Source: Streptomyces soli (GTDB taxonomy: Bacteria > Actinomycetota > Actinomycetes > Streptomycetales > Streptomycetaceae). Taken from it: 64,000 nt of DNA. A program made the position numbers and the translations under genes. This document shows positions 7,995 to 17,420 of this stretch, in pieces. The stretch lies in the NCBI RefSeq assembly GCF_003999195.1, contig NZ_RJVR01000224.1, positions 1 through 64,000 on the forward strand, read 5' to 3'. The notes under the pieces are model-generated. The model had not been told where the DNA came from. It made no database searches and saw only the letters and a program-made list of their open reading frames with translations. Position 1 is the first letter of the stretch. Every line of letters begins with the position of its first letter.

Positions 7995-9674
7995 ATGTCA
8001 GTGTCCCACCGCAAACAGATCTGGTCGCGCCGCAAGGTCCTCGCCACGGCGCTCGGCGGTACCGCGGCGGCCGCAGCCGGCGCCTTCGGAATCGCCAGGG
8101 CCGCCACCGCCAGCACGTCGGCCAGCGCCGCTGGAGACGTTGTCGGGAAGATCAGCGTCGGTTACCAGGGCTGGTTCGCCTGTAACGGCGACGGCGCGCC
8201 GATCAACTGCTGGTGGCACTGGAGCCCCAACGCCCAGCAGTCGCCGTCCCCGTCGAACACCGGCATCAAGTCCTGGCCGGACGTGCGGGAATACACCACG
8301 ACGTACAAGACGGCATACGCCAACCTCGGCAACGGCCAGTCGCCGTCGCTGTTCTCCTCCTACGACCAGCAGACAGTCGACACCCACGTCTCGTGGATGC
8401 AGGAGAACAACATTGACACGGCTGCCCTGCAGCGCTTCAACCCCGTCGGCGGCGAGGGCCCGACCCGCGACGCAATGGCCACCAAGGTGCGCAACGCGGC
8501 CGAGTCGCACGGCCGCAAGTTCTACATCATGTACGACGTGTCCGGCTGGACGAACATGCAGTCCGAGATCAAGACGGACTGGACCAACAAGATGAAGGCG
8601 CACACCGCCTCGTCCGCGTACGCCGTCCAGAACGGCAAGCCCGTCGTGTGCATATGGGGCTTCGGCTTCAACGACAGCAACCACAACTTCTCGGCCGAGG
8701 CCTGCCTGGACGTGGTCAACTGGTTCAAGTCCCAGGGCTGTTACGTCATCGGCGGCGTGCCAACCTGGTGGCGTACGGGCACCAGCGACTCCCGCGCCGG
8801 GTTCAGCGACGTCTACCACGCCTTCAACATGCTGTCCCCGTGGCTGGTCGGCCGGATCGGCACCATCAGCGACGCGGACAACTTCTACACCAACGCCACC
8901 ATGCCCGATGTCGCGGACTGCGCGGCGCACGGCATCGACTACCAGCCCTGCGTCCTGCCCGGCGATCTGCAGGTCCGGCAGCGCGTCCACGGCGACTTCA
9001 TGTGGCGGCAGTTCTACAACATGGTCCGCGCCGGGGTACAGGGCATCTACATCTCGATGTTCGACGAGTACAACGAGGGCAACCAGATCGCCAAGACCGC
9101 CGAGTCGCAGTCCTGGGTCCCCACCAACTCCAACATGCTCGCCCTCGACGAGGACGGCACGGCCTGCTCCTCCGACTACTACCTGCGCCTGACCGGCGAC
9201 GGCGGGAAGATACTCAAGGGCCAGATCGCGCTCACCGCCACCCGCCCCACCAAGCCGGTCGTCAGCTCCGCAGCCGCGCTCAGGACGATCACGCTGCGCG
9301 CCCGCGCCAACAACGACTACGTGACCGCCGAGAACGCCGGCGCCGACCCGCTGATCGCCAACCGCACCTCCGTCGGCCCATGGGAGCAGTTCGACGTGGT
9401 CGACGCGGGCAGCGGCAACATCGCACTGCGCGCCAAGATCAACGGCAAGTACGTCACCGCCGGGAACGCAGGCGCCGACCCGCTGATCGCCAACCGCGCG
9501 TCGATCGGCCCGTGGGAGACCTTCAAACTGGTCACCAACTCCGGCGGCACGGTCAGCCTGCTCGCCCAGATCAACGGCAAGTACGTCACCGCGGAGAGTG
9601 GCGGCGACAAGGCCCTCATCGCCAACCGTACGAGCATCGGAACGTGGGAGCAGTTCGACCAAGCCACCGTGTGA
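7995..9674 (+). CDS. Secreted GH71/GH99-like glycosidase with C-terminal beta-trefoil repeats
   Basis: A 559-residue exported protein. The Tat-type signal has SRRKVLATALGG at 11-22 followed by an Ala-rich hydrophobic stretch. The catalytic part (about 50-415) has the features of xylosidase/GH99-like proteins of Streptomyces: GYQGWFACNGDGAPINCWWHW near the start and ISMFDEYNEGNQI near the end. The last 130 residues hold three fascin-like repeats, each with NGKYVTA or NDYVTA and ADPLIANR, as in carbohydrate-binding trefoils. ATG 7995 is chosen because the Tat signal begins there; the open frame further upstream is the AraC relic. A strong terminator follows directly. Confidence 0.85.
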   Translation: MSVSHRKQIWSRRKVLATALGGTAAAAAGAFGIARAATASTSASAAGDVVGKISVGYQGWFACNGDGAPINCWWHWSPNAQQSPSPSNTGIKSWPDVREYTTTYKTAYANLGNGQSPSLFSSYDQQTVDTHVSWMQENNIDTAALQRFNPVGGEGPTRDAMATKVRNAAESHGRKFYIMYDVSGWTNMQSEIKTDWTNKMKAHTASSAYAVQNGKPVVCIWGFGFNDSNHNFSAEACLDVVNWFKSQGCYVIGGVPTWWRTGTSDSRAGFSDVYHAFNMLSPWLVGRIGTISDADNFYTNATMPDVADCAAHGIDYQPCVLPGDLQVRQRVHGDFMWRQFYNMVRAGVQGIYISMFDEYNEGNQIAKTAESQSWVPTNSNMLALDEDGTACSSDYYLRLTGDGGKILKGQIALTATRPTKPVVSSAAALRTITLRARANNDYVTAENAGADPLIANRTSVGPWEQFDVVDAGSGNIALRAKINGKYVTAGNAGADPLIANRASIGPWETFKLVTNSGGTVSLLAQINGKYVTAESGGDKALIANRTSIGTWEQFDQATV

Positions 9675-9679
9675 GTACG

Positions 9680-9719
9680 GGCTGGGGTCGGTCCGGGCTG
9701 CCCCGGACCGACCCCAGCC
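9680..9719 (+). terminator. Terminator of the glycosidase gene
   Basis: A perfect 18-bp stem (9680-9697 and 9702-9719) closed by the four-base loop CTGC, beginning six bases after the stop codon. Confidence 0.8.
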
Positions 9720-10353
9720 GGTTGTTCAGCCGGCGCACCGACCTGCGCCGCGGCCGGAGGCGGGACTGTTCACCAGCGACGTTCACGTAGTCCACGGCCG
9801 CCGCAGTCGGCGAGGACCCCCGCGAGCGTGTCCGGGTGAGGGCGTCACCGGCACCAAGCACCGCCCTGCCGCTGGAACACCACCACCGGTGACCCCTCCC
9901 CCACCCACGACCCGAGCGCGACCGCTCCCCCCGCCGCGCCGGCACCTCCGCCCGGCGCCCGGCCTTGCCTCACCAACTGGCCAGGGGCATCATGCCTGTC
10001 GAGCATCCACAGTAGACAACCCGCGGTCCACCGAACCCGTAGAACCCGGCGCACGCACCTGCCCGACCGGCACCCGGACAGGACAGAAGGCACACCACAG
10101 GTGCGCAGTAAGCCGGTCAGCGTGAAACAACGAGGCCGACGCCGATCACGAAACACCATCACCTGGTGATGCGTCAGCCCGCTACCCCCAGATCCGCACG
10201 CTTCCAACCAAAGCGGTCGCGAAGAATTACCACTGCGGACTGAATTCCACTTCCGCCTTATGGTCTAGTCCATCCGGTCGCCCGTACTTCGCGCACCGTT
10301 AACCCTGCTGACCCAGTGTCAGAGCGCCACTTTCGATCTCCGAAGGGGAAACG
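9720..10353. other. Intergenic region, no gene recognised
   Basis: About 630 bases without a supported gene. Frames open through it are proline/arginine-rich and lack ribosome sites. The last 150 bases (AAGAATTACCACTGCGGACTGAATTCC) are less GC-rich and should carry the promoter of the phospholipase gene. Confidence 0.5.
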
Positions 10354-11388
10354 ATGAGATTCTTCTCGAAAGCGTTCGTGATCACCGCACTGCTGGCGGG
10401 TTCACTGGCGGGTTCACTGACAGGCGCGACGACGGCCGGCGCGGACCCGGTGAAGATTTCCGGCACCACGACGGTCGGCGTGCACAACACGTATGACCCC
10501 GCCGCTTATCCCTACCTCGCACAGGCGCTCGACGCGGGCTCCTCGCTGATCGAACTGGACGTCTGGCCGGACGTCTTCACCCATGAATGGAAGGTCAGCC
10601 ACGACAGTCTGACGAGCAACTCGAACAACTGCGTCGCGGCGACCTCTGCGGCCGGTCTGTACACCGGCGGGCAGAACAAGAACCTCGAGTACTGCCTGGA
10701 CGACATCCGAATCTGGCTGGCCGCGCACCCGGGCCACGGCCCGGAGACGATCAAGATCGAAATGAAGACCGGTTTCTCGGACAACCTGGGCCTCGGCCCG
10801 GACGAGCTCGACGCAACCATCCGGGCACACCTCGGCAGCCTGGTGTTCAAGCCCGCCGACCTGCTCGGCAACTACACGACGCTGGACGAAGCGGCCCGGG
10901 CGAACAACTGGCCGTCCCGCGACTCCCTGAACGGCAAGGTGATGATCGAGATCATCCCGGGCACCGTGGAGGAGAGCAACCCGACGGACACCCTCAGGAC
11001 CGACGTCGAGTACGCACAGTACGTGCGCTCCCTCAAGAACGCCGGACGACTGGGAGACGCACAGATCTTCCCGACCGTGCACGGCGCCGCGGGCGGCGAC
11101 CCGCGCAGCAAGTACTCCGACGTCGACCTGCGGTCGTGGTTCGTCGTCTTCGACGGGGACGCCAACACCTGGGTCACCCAGACCGGTCCGTGGTGGTACG
11201 ACGCCAACCACTACTTCGTGGTGATGACCGACGCACAGAACGTCGCACCGGCCATCGATTCCCGTAACCCCACGGTGGACCAGGCGAACCAGCGCGTAGC
11301 GGACCTCGCCAAGGCACACGCCTCGGTCGTCACCTCCGACTGGGTCGGACTCACCACCGTGCTGCCGCAGGTCCTCACCCGCGGCTGA
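10354..11388 (+). CDS. Secreted Ca2+-dependent phosphatidylinositol-specific phospholipase C
   Basis: A 344-residue exported enzyme of the Streptomyces antibioticus type, cleaving phosphatidylinositol by acid-base catalysis with calcium. The signal peptide spans about residues 1-31 (Ala-rich end TTAGADP). Catalytic and metal residues are visible: His44 in VGVHNTY, Glu67 and Asp69 in IELDVW, and His83-Asp84 in KVSHDS, plus KIEMKTG. ATG 10354 has GAAGGGGAA upstream. It follows the secreted glycosidase on the same strand but with its own promoter region, and ends before a branched hairpin. Confidence 0.9.
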   Translation: MRFFSKAFVITALLAGSLAGSLTGATTAGADPVKISGTTTVGVHNTYDPAAYPYLAQALDAGSSLIELDVWPDVFTHEWKVSHDSLTSNSNNCVAATSAAGLYTGGQNKNLEYCLDDIRIWLAAHPGHGPETIKIEMKTGFSDNLGLGPDELDATIRAHLGSLVFKPADLLGNYTTLDEAARANNWPSRDSLNGKVMIEIIPGTVEESNPTDTLRTDVEYAQYVRSLKNAGRLGDAQIFPTVHGAAGGDPRSKYSDVDLRSWFVVFDGDANTWVTQTGPWWYDANHYFVVMTDAQNVAPAIDSRNPTVDQANQRVADLAKAHASVVTSDWVGLTTVLPQVLTRG

Positions 11389-11413
11389 GCTGAGAGATCC
11401 TGCAATGAGTCGG

Positions 11414-11465
11414 GCCCCCTGGCCGGTGTGGACTGCCACATCCGCACCGGCGAGCGGCAGGGGGC
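11414..11465 (+). terminator. Branched hairpin after the phospholipase gene
   Basis: Outer arms GCCCCCTG (11414-11421) and CAGGGGGC (11458-11465) enclose CCGGTG/CACCGG arms. It starts 26 bases after the stop codon at 11388. Confidence 0.6.
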
Positions 11466-11772
11466 GAGCGGCGGGGCGGATTCGGTTTGTGAGTACATGA
11501 GCCGAACCCCGCCCCGCCGACGCGGCCGACGACCGGGGGCGGGCCGAGCCAACCGAGTCGAACCCGGTCGTCCCGGCCACATGCACCCAGTCGCCGTCGA
11601 CCACGGCGCGGGCGTAGCCGATCTGCTCCTCAAACGTCGAGCCGCTGAGGATCGCACGGTCGCTCTGTCATGCGTCGAACGCTAAGTGAGCAGGGCAGAT
11701 ACGTCTAATACAGCCACGGGCATGGTCCGATATCCCTTGGCGTTGGACCGCCCCTAACTCCCCCTCCCGCAG

Positions 11773-12055
11773 CTGCACGCCTTCGTTGTGCTCGCCGACG
11801 AACTCCACTTCGGCCACGCGCTGTTCAGCTGCGGACCGGGACGCGTCACGCTCATCCCGGAAGGCCGGGAACTGCTGCGCGCCGCTCGACGAGCCCTCAC
11901 CGACCTCACGGACGGCCTGGCCGCGGCCCGGGCCGTCGGCAGCAACCTGCTGCGCGAGCCGGCCGCCGATGAAACAGAGCTCGGCTTCAAGCCGCTGACC
12001 GAGCCCTTCGTCGCCGTCCTGCCGTCCGCACACCCCCTCGCAGCCAAACGGACGT
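11773..12055 (+). pseudogene. LysR-family regulator remnant with internal deletions
   Basis: One continuous frame reads LHAFVVLADELHFGHA, the start of a LysR helix-turn-helix, then jumps to GRVTLIPEGRELLRAARRA (end of the same domain and linker). It jumps again to a PFVAVLPSAHPLAA segment from the effector domain. The recognition helix and most of the effector domain are missing. No start codon or ribosome site is in place. It is therefore a compacted relic rather than a short regulator. Confidence 0.75.
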
Positions 12056-12120
12056 CTGAGTCGCGGCGAGCTACCGTCCAGGCCGGGGCGCCAGCTGGCT
12101 GGGGAGCGTCATTCAAGAAG

Positions 12121-12155
12121 AAGGGGCGGCACTGTGTGAGGGGGTGCCGCCCCTT
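12121..12155 (-). terminator. Terminator of the SMP-30-like gene
   Basis: An 11-bp perfect stem (12121-12131 and 12145-12155) located 25 bases beyond the stop of the reverse-strand gene ending at 12181. Confidence 0.7.
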
Positions 12156-12180
12156 CGCTCTACGTCAGGTTTTGCGTACG

Positions 12181-13131
12181 TCACAGGGAGACGGCGACGG
12201 CGTTGAACGTCGTGTCGGGCGTCTGGGGGCTGGTGAAGCGGGCGTTGACGAGGTAGAGGCGGTCGCCGAAGCGGGCGGCAGTGGTGGGGACGTCGAAGCG
12301 CGGGTCGGTGATCGTGCCGCTCAGGGTGGCGGTGGTGACCTTGGTGTCGAGGTCGAACACGCTGACGATGTTTCGCCGGTTCTGTACGACGTACAGCGTG
12401 TGGCCGATGCGGACGAGGCCGTCGCCGTTGCCGACGTCGGCCGCGCCGCTCAGCGCGATCTCGGTGGCGTACCCGGTCTCCAGGGCCACGCGGTAGAGCT
12501 TGCCGGAGCTACCGTTGACGACAATCAGATCCCGGCCGTCGGGGGTGGCGACGAGGCCGTTGGCGTTGATCGCGCCGGGCGTCTGCATCCAGTCGCCGCT
12601 GATCGACAGGGCGCGCACCTCTCCCGTGGCGCCGCGCGGTATGCCGTAGAGCACGCTGTCTCGGGAGTTGGTGAACCAGGCGCGGTTGCCGAGCAGAACC
12701 ACGTCGTTGATGAACTGGGTGGTGGCTGTCAGTTGGTAAGTGGTGACGAGCTTGCCGGTGCGGGAGTCGACAATCCGCGCGGTCCCATTGGCGGCTCCGG
12801 CGATGTAGAGGAGGCCGTCGTGGTCCAGCTTCAGTCCGTTGGCCACCGTGCCGGTCTCGCCCTCGTAGATCACCTCACCCTCGCCGGTGCGCAGGTCGGT
12901 ACGGTAGACGGCGCCGTTAGCGCGGGAGCCCATGTAGGCGTACGGCTTGCTGCCGATGGCGATCCCCTCGGGGAGGAAACCGTTCGGGAGCCGGAACTCG
13001 GTCGGCCACGCGGAGGTCGCAGTGGCAGACGCGGCGTGCGCCGAGCCGGCGCCGGTCGCCAAGGCGAGCGTGGCTAAGGCGGCACCGCCGAGGACGGCGC
13101 GCCGGGACGGTGCGGAGTGGTTCCCATGCAT
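12181..13131 (-). CDS. Secreted SMP-30/gluconolactonase-like beta-propeller protein
   Basis: A 316-residue protein with a Tat-type signal: SRRAVLGGAALATLALATG and an AHA cleavage site near residue 31. The mature part is a series of beta-propeller blades (GLKLDHDGLLYIAG, NGLVATPDGRDLIVVN, GDGLVRIGHTLYVVQN), as in SMP-30/strictosidine-synthase-like proteins. These bind sugars or lactones with a metal; no specific activity can be claimed. ATG 13131 is preceded by GGAGG on the reverse strand; the frame opens further but without a signal. It diverges from a broken dioxygenase gene. Confidence 0.8.
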   Translation of the reverse strand: MHGNHSAPSRRAVLGGAALATLALATGAGSAHAASATATSAWPTEFRLPNGFLPEGIAIGSKPYAYMGSRANGAVYRTDLRTGEGEVIYEGETGTVANGLKLDHDGLLYIAGAANGTARIVDSRTGKLVTTYQLTATTQFINDVVLLGNRAWFTNSRDSVLYGIPRGATGEVRALSISGDWMQTPGAINANGLVATPDGRDLIVVNGSSGKLYRVALETGYATEIALSGAADVGNGDGLVRIGHTLYVVQNRRNIVSVFDLDTKVTTATLSGTITDPRFDVPTTAARFGDRLYLVNARFTSPQTPDTTFNAVAVSL

Positions 13132-13334
13132 GGGTTGGGGCCTCCGGGAGGAAGGGGGACGGACTTGGCGTGCACAGGAAATCATCGGACTGTGAGAAGC
13201 GCATGAATCTCGCTTCACCTTCGCAACGTGCCGCCCGCAGCGCGGAAGGTGTGGGCGACGGAATGGCTGGTTCACGCTCTGGTAAACGGCTGGTCAAAGG
13301 TCAGCCACAGGGATCTTGGCTACGTTCCCGGCAC

Positions 13335-13972
13335 ATGACTCAGGACACCCCTCCCTCTTCATCCTCTGGATCCTCTGGATCCTCTGACAGCGAGCCCTTC
13401 GGCGACCGGCTCGACCTGTCGCGGCGGCAGGTGCTGCTCACAGGCGGCGTGGGGCTCGCGGTGGCCGGGCTGGGGGCCACGGCGGCCACCTCGCCGTCGG
13501 CGGCGACGGGCGGGACCACGCCCGACGCGGGCGCGGATACGACGACGCCCGGAACCTGCTACACGTTGGCGTCGGAGGCCATCGACGGCCCGCACTACCT
13601 GGCCTACGACCTGTTCCGGCGCAACCTGGTGGAGGACCGGACAGGCATTCCGCCACCCTTCAGCTCACGTTCATCGACGTGGTGACGTGCAAGCCGCTGC
13701 GAGGTGCCGCCGTCGACATCTGGAGCTGCGACGGGACGGGTGTCTACTCCGGCTACATCGCCGCGGCAACAACGCCCCGTCCAGCGGCGGCGTCCACACG
13801 CCCCCACCGACGACAGGACGTTCCTGCGGGGCTCGCTGATCTCCGACGCGCACGGAGAGGTCGAGTTCAACACCCTCTTCCCCGGCTGGTACCGGGGCCG
13901 CGCCGTACACATTCACGTCAAGGTTCACGTCGGCGGCGAGTTGACACCGGACAGCTACGACAGCGGTCACGT
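13335..13972 (+). pseudogene. Intradiol ring-cleavage dioxygenase remnant
   Basis: From ATG 13335 the frame reads a Tat signal (LSRRQVLLTGGVGLAVAG) and the dioxygenase start (LAYDLFRRNLVEDR). It then shifts frame near 13660 to CKPLRGAAVDIWSCDGTGVY and shifts back near 13810 to FLRGSLISDAHGEVEF. The iron-ligand segment WYRGRAVHIHVKVH is still present. Homology stops at about 13972, short of the C-terminus, where it meets an FBP-domain relic on the other strand. Three TCCTCTGGA repeats (13363-13389) encode a Ser/Gly stretch near the N-terminus. Intact enzymes open catechol-type rings using Fe(III). Confidence 0.8.
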
Positions 13973-14174
13973 CTGCAGGAGAGGTCGCTGCACATGCAGA
14001 TGCCCACCGAGTTGGCGTGCTGCCCGGCCTTCCCCGCCTTCGCGATGGCCCTTGGGTGGCCGTCCAGTTCGGTTTCGAGGTAGGCGCGGTCGGGGGGACC
14101 GACCGGCGCTTCGCCTCGCTCTTGGTGCAGTTCACGAACGCAGTACGGATCTCTTGCTCAGTCAGCGGCTTCAT
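13973..14174 (-). pseudogene. FBP-domain (treble-clef) protein remnant
   Basis: The reverse strand begins at ATG 14174 with MKPLTEQEIRTAFVNCTK, the usual start of Streptomyces FBP-domain proteins. After SEAKRRSVP the matching sequence moves to another frame: AYLETELDG, then AGKAGQHANSVGICMCSDLS. Large inner segments are missing. The zinc-binding CxxC pieces are partly kept. The relic abuts the dioxygenase fragment, so the joint is a deletion end. Confidence 0.7.
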
Positions 14175-14187
14175 AATAGCTAGGCCA

Positions 14188-14212
14188 AGTTGCCTAAAGG
14201 TATTAGGCAACT
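14188..14212. promoter_or_regulatory. Palindromic operator in the TetR promoter
   Basis: A perfect 10-bp inverted repeat, AGTTGCCTAA and TTAGGCAACT, with a five-base spacer AGGTA. It lies 34 bases upstream of the TetR start at 14246, in an AT-rich promoter stretch. TetR proteins usually bind such sites next to their own gene. Confidence 0.65.
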
Positions 14213-14245
14213 GCATAATAAGTACTGTCGAATGACAGGAGGAGT

Positions 14246-14815
14246 ATGGTACGCGTAGGCCTGACCACGGGACGCCTCACCCAGGCGGGAGCGGAACTGG
14301 CCGACGAGGTCGGCTTCGACCAGGTGACCGTCTCGGCGCTCGCCAGGCGGTTCGATGTCAAGGTCGCGAGTCTGTACTCGCACCTCAAGAACTCCCAGGA
14401 CCTCAAGACCAAGATCGCCCTGCTCGCCCTGGAGGAACTCGCCGACAGGGGTGCCGCCGCCCTCGCCGGGCGAGCCGGCAAGGATGCCCTGACCGCCTTG
14501 GCGAACGTCTACCGCGACTACGCACGGGAGCACCCCGGCCGCTACGCCGCAGCCCAGCTGAGGCTGGACCCGGAGACGGCAGCCGCCAGCGCCGGCGGCA
14601 GGCACGCACAGATGACGCGGGCGATCCTGCGCGGCTACGACCTGACGGAGCCGGACCAGACGCACGCGGTCCGACTGCTGGGCAGTGTCTTCCACGGCTA
14701 CGTCAGCCTGGAGATGGCGGGAGGGTTCAGCCACAGCACCCCCGACACGCAGGAAACCTGGCCACGAATCCTGGACGCCCTCGACGCCCTGCTGCGGAAT
14801 TGGCCCGCACCCTGA
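14246..14815 (+). CDS. TetR-family transcriptional regulator
   Basis: A 189-residue regulator. The N-terminal helix-turn-helix is clear (FDQVTVSALARRFDVKVASL, then YSHLKN) and the C-terminal part (TRAILRGYDLTEPDQTHAVR, GFSHS) matches the TetR_C_33/WHG-type ligand domain. The ATG at 14246 has AGGAGGAG just upstream. A perfect palindrome at 14188-14212 suggests autorepression. The SGNH hydrolase gene begins 87 bases downstream on the same strand and is the likely partner or target. Confidence 0.92.
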   Translation: MVRVGLTTGRLTQAGAELADEVGFDQVTVSALARRFDVKVASLYSHLKNSQDLKTKIALLALEELADRGAAALAGRAGKDALTALANVYRDYAREHPGRYAAAQLRLDPETAAASAGGRHAQMTRAILRGYDLTEPDQTHAVRLLGSVFHGYVSLEMAGGFSHSTPDTQETWPRILDALDALLRNWPAP

Positions 14816-14902
14816 GGGCCCTGTACCAGCCGGAGGCCGCTGCCTGCGCGGCGCATCGGCGAAGCCGAATAATCAAGACATTTTGATCAACGGGTTGGAA
14901 CA

Positions 14903-16102
14903 ATGCACACCAAGCACAGCTGGATCACCACACCCATCACCGCGGACCTCCTGCGCGGCGCCCTCGACCTGGAGCGCACCGAGCACGGCGTGCTGCCGCA
15001 CCGGCTGCCCGCCTTGGCCCGCGCCCAGTGCACCGACGGGCAACTGGCCATGGCCGAGGCCCAGCCCTCGGGCGTACGGCTGGTCTTCCGCACCCGAGCC
15101 ACCGCCGTCGAACTGGACACACTCCGCACCAAGATGGCCTACCAGGGCGCCCCGGCCCGCCCGGACGGCGTGTACGACCTGCTCGTCGACGGCCGCCTGG
15201 CCGGCCAGGCCAGCGTAACCGGCGGCAACGTCCTGATGGTGGACATGACCACCGGGACCGCGGAAAACCAGCCCGGCCCGGTCGGCACCGTCCAGTTCCC
15301 CGGCCTCCCCGACCGCGTCAAGGACATCGAGATCTGGCTGCCGTACAACGAGATCACCCAACTGGTCGCCCTGCGCACCGACGCCCCCGTCAAGCCCACA
15401 CCGGACCGGGGCCGCAGGGTGTGGCTGCACCACGGCAGTTCGATCAGCCACGGCTCCGACGCCGCAAGCCCCACCACCACCTGGCCCGCGCTGGCCGCCT
15501 CCCTCAGCGGCGTGGAACTGATCAACCTGGGCCTGGGCGGCAGCGCCCTGCTCGACCCGTTCACCGCCCGCACCCTGCGCGACACCCCCGCGGACCTGAT
15601 CAGCATCAAGATCGGCATCAACCTCGTCAACACCGACCTGATGCGCCTGCGCGCCTTCGGCCCCGCGGTGCACGGCTTCCTCGACACCATCCGCGAGGGA
15701 CACCCCACCACTTCGCTCCTGGTCGTCTCACCCATCCTGTGCCCCATCCACGAGGAGACCCCCGGCCCCAGCACCCCGGACTTCAGCAACCTCAGCGCGG
15801 GAAAGCTCCAGTTCCGGGCCGCAGGCGACCCCGCGGAACGGGCCAGCGGGAAGCTGACCCTCAACGTCATCCGGGACGAACTGGCCCGCCTCGTGAAGCA
15901 GCGAGCGGCCAACGACCCGAACCTGCATTACCTCGACGGCCGCGACCTATACGGCGAGTCGGACTTCGCCGAACTGCCGTTGCCCGACCAGCTCCACCCG
16001 GACGCCGCCACACACCGCCGCATCGGCGGACGCTTCGCCGCCCTGGCCTTCGCCCCCGGCGGCCCGTTCACCGCCGACCGCGCCTCAAACACCCACTCCT
16101 GA
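14903..16102 (+). CDS. SGNH/GDSL-family hydrolase
   Basis: A 399-residue protein with an N-terminal beta-sandwich-like half and a C-terminal SGNH esterase half. The block I serine lies in HGSSISHGSD near 178-187, a Gly/Asn-rich block follows (NLGLGGSALLDPF), and the catalytic dyad is DQLHPD near 362-367. No signal peptide is visible. Such enzymes cut acyl or acetyl esters. It is co-directional with TetR 14246. The ribosome site before ATG 14903 is weak (GGTTGGAAC), compatible with coupling to upstream transcription. Confidence 0.85.
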   Translation: MHTKHSWITTPITADLLRGALDLERTEHGVLPHRLPALARAQCTDGQLAMAEAQPSGVRLVFRTRATAVELDTLRTKMAYQGAPARPDGVYDLLVDGRLAGQASVTGGNVLMVDMTTGTAENQPGPVGTVQFPGLPDRVKDIEIWLPYNEITQLVALRTDAPVKPTPDRGRRVWLHHGSSISHGSDAASPTTTWPALAASLSGVELINLGLGGSALLDPFTARTLRDTPADLISIKIGINLVNTDLMRLRAFGPAVHGFLDTIREGHPTTSLLVVSPILCPIHEETPGPSTPDFSNLSAGKLQFRAAGDPAERASGKLTLNVIRDELARLVKQRAANDPNLHYLDGRDLYGESDFAELPLPDQLHPDAATHRRIGGRFAALAFAPGGPFTADRASNTHS

Positions 16103-16123
16103 TCTGGCCCCCGTCAGCGACGG

Positions 16124-16478
16124 CATTAGGCCGTGTCCGGGCGACCTCGGCGGCCCGCCCGCCGAGGATCTGGCACCGGGCACCGTCTTGCACCTGCGTA
16201 CCAACCGCGGCAAACCTACCGAGCCAGAGTTCGACGTGACCGTCACCGAGATGGCCAAGCACACCGCACTGGCATGGGAAGGCGGCGACCCCCAAGTCTT
16301 CTTCGGACGCCACCGCTTCACCCTCACTCCAGAAGCCGAAGGCACCCGACTGCTCGACGAGGAGGTCTTCACCGGCGCGATGGCCGAAGCCGTGCTCGCC
16401 GAGCACCGCACGACGCTCGAAGCCGACTACCAGGCCAGCGCGGCGGCCCTGAAGGAGACCGCGGAACAGCAGCAGTAA
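16124..16478 (+). pseudogene. SRPBCC-domain protein, N-terminus missing
   Basis: The frame ending at 16478 reads the second half of an SRPBCC/polyketide-cyclase-like domain: DLAPGTVLHLRT, VTVTEMAKHTALAWEGGD, HRFTLTPEAEGTRLLDEEVF. The usual first 40 or so residues (start helix and W-E-L-T-D-F region) are absent, and no ribosome site precedes the only possible start, TTG 16188. It looks like a truncated gene. Confidence 0.6.
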
Positions 16479-16509
16479 CGGTCGGCGGCGGCCCAGACGC
16501 GGGCGTTGA

Positions 16510-16866
16510 CTACTCCGGGCTGGGCCACACCACGGTCAGCACCGCGATCAACGCGAACGGAAGCAGCGCCAGCACGGTCGCGACGGCGCACAGCGCGATC
16601 CGGGGCCCACGCCATGGCCGGCGCGGCGGCAGCAACCAGACGCCCAGCAGGGCCACGGCACCGCCAAGTGCCATGGCCATGGCGATCGAGCCAATGGCCC
16701 CCACCTGCCACAACACCCATGTCAGGGTCGGCACGACGAGGACGGAGACATACAGGGGCGCCGGCCACCAGCGCGGGTCGGGAGCACCAACGGACCGGCG
16801 CGGCAAGGACGTTACATCTGGTGGGGTCATGCCGCCCATACTGACCGCCGTCCGTGCCAGGCGCAT
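16510..16866 (-). CDS. Small integral membrane protein
   Basis: Up to 118 residues with three hydrophobic segments, near residues 38-58, 60-80 and 90-112. It ends VWPSPE. No domain is recognised. The start is uncertain: ATG 16866 has no ribosome site, and internal ATGs at codons 10 and 13 (before TPPDVTSLPRR) are equally good. The neighbours are fragments, so no functional context is available. Confidence 0.6.
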   Translation of the reverse strand: MRLARTAVSMGGMTPPDVTSLPRRSVGAPDPRWWPAPLYVSVLVVPTLTWVLWQVGAIGSIAMAMALGGAVALLGVWLLPPRRPWRGPRIALCAVATVLALLPFALIAVLTVVWPSPE

Positions 16867-17094
16867 GGGTAAGCGTACTCAACTCGCGCGGGGCGGCTAC
16901 TCATGGCTCCAGCAGCAACGACGGATAACCCACGGCCGCATGGCAGCGGTGTAGCGTCGCACGTGTCCACGCCAACTGAGGTGTCCTGTTAGCACTTCAT
17001 CCAAGGGAACCGAATCCGCCGACCCGACGTGATCATGAAATATGGGTCGGAAGAATGAGGTCGGGCGCATAGTCGCCCACCTGACAGTGGTCTC

Positions 17095-17214
17095 CTGACT
17101 CAAACCCGCGGCCTCACGCAGCCGCCTACGCTCATCCGGATGAGGCAGCTGGGACGCCGCTTCCTCCAAAAGCGCGTCAACCGCAGCGAAAAGCTCGTGT
17201 TGCTCATTTGGCAC
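17095..17214 (-). pseudogene. XRE-type HTH protein, N-terminal fragment
   Basis: GTG 17214 with GGTGGAGG upstream starts PNEQHELFAAVDALLEEA, then DERRRLREAAGLSQE. This is the standard opening of a Streptomyces HTH family often found near chromosome ends and mobile elements. The homology breaks off in the middle of the DNA-binding domain; the rest of the frame to 16897 is unrelated. Only the first 40 codons survive. Confidence 0.6.
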
Positions 17215-17420
17215 AGGAGCCACCTCCACCAGGGCACCCTAGCCAGAACACACCATGGAACGCACCCCAAGCACACAATTGCGAGTCATGGCGCGGCGGG
17301 CTCACGAAGGGGACACCTGCGGGGCCGACGTCGACCTGCTCGTGTCCGCCTCCTTGCCTGCGAGACCCACCGGTCACGCCCACACCCCCAGTGGCCGGCG
17401 TCGGCGCACGACGTCCAGAC

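Noticed and set aside
11788..13077. Long plus-strand open frame of over 400 codons
   Set aside because: Only its first 90 codons (LysR relic) look like protein. The rest is the antisense of the Tat-exported beta-propeller gene with a Val/Gly/Ala-rich shadow composition.
13363..13389. Tandem TCCTCTGGA repeats
   Set aside because: Only three 9-base units inside a coding relic. They encode a Ser/Gly linker and are too few for a functional repeat array.
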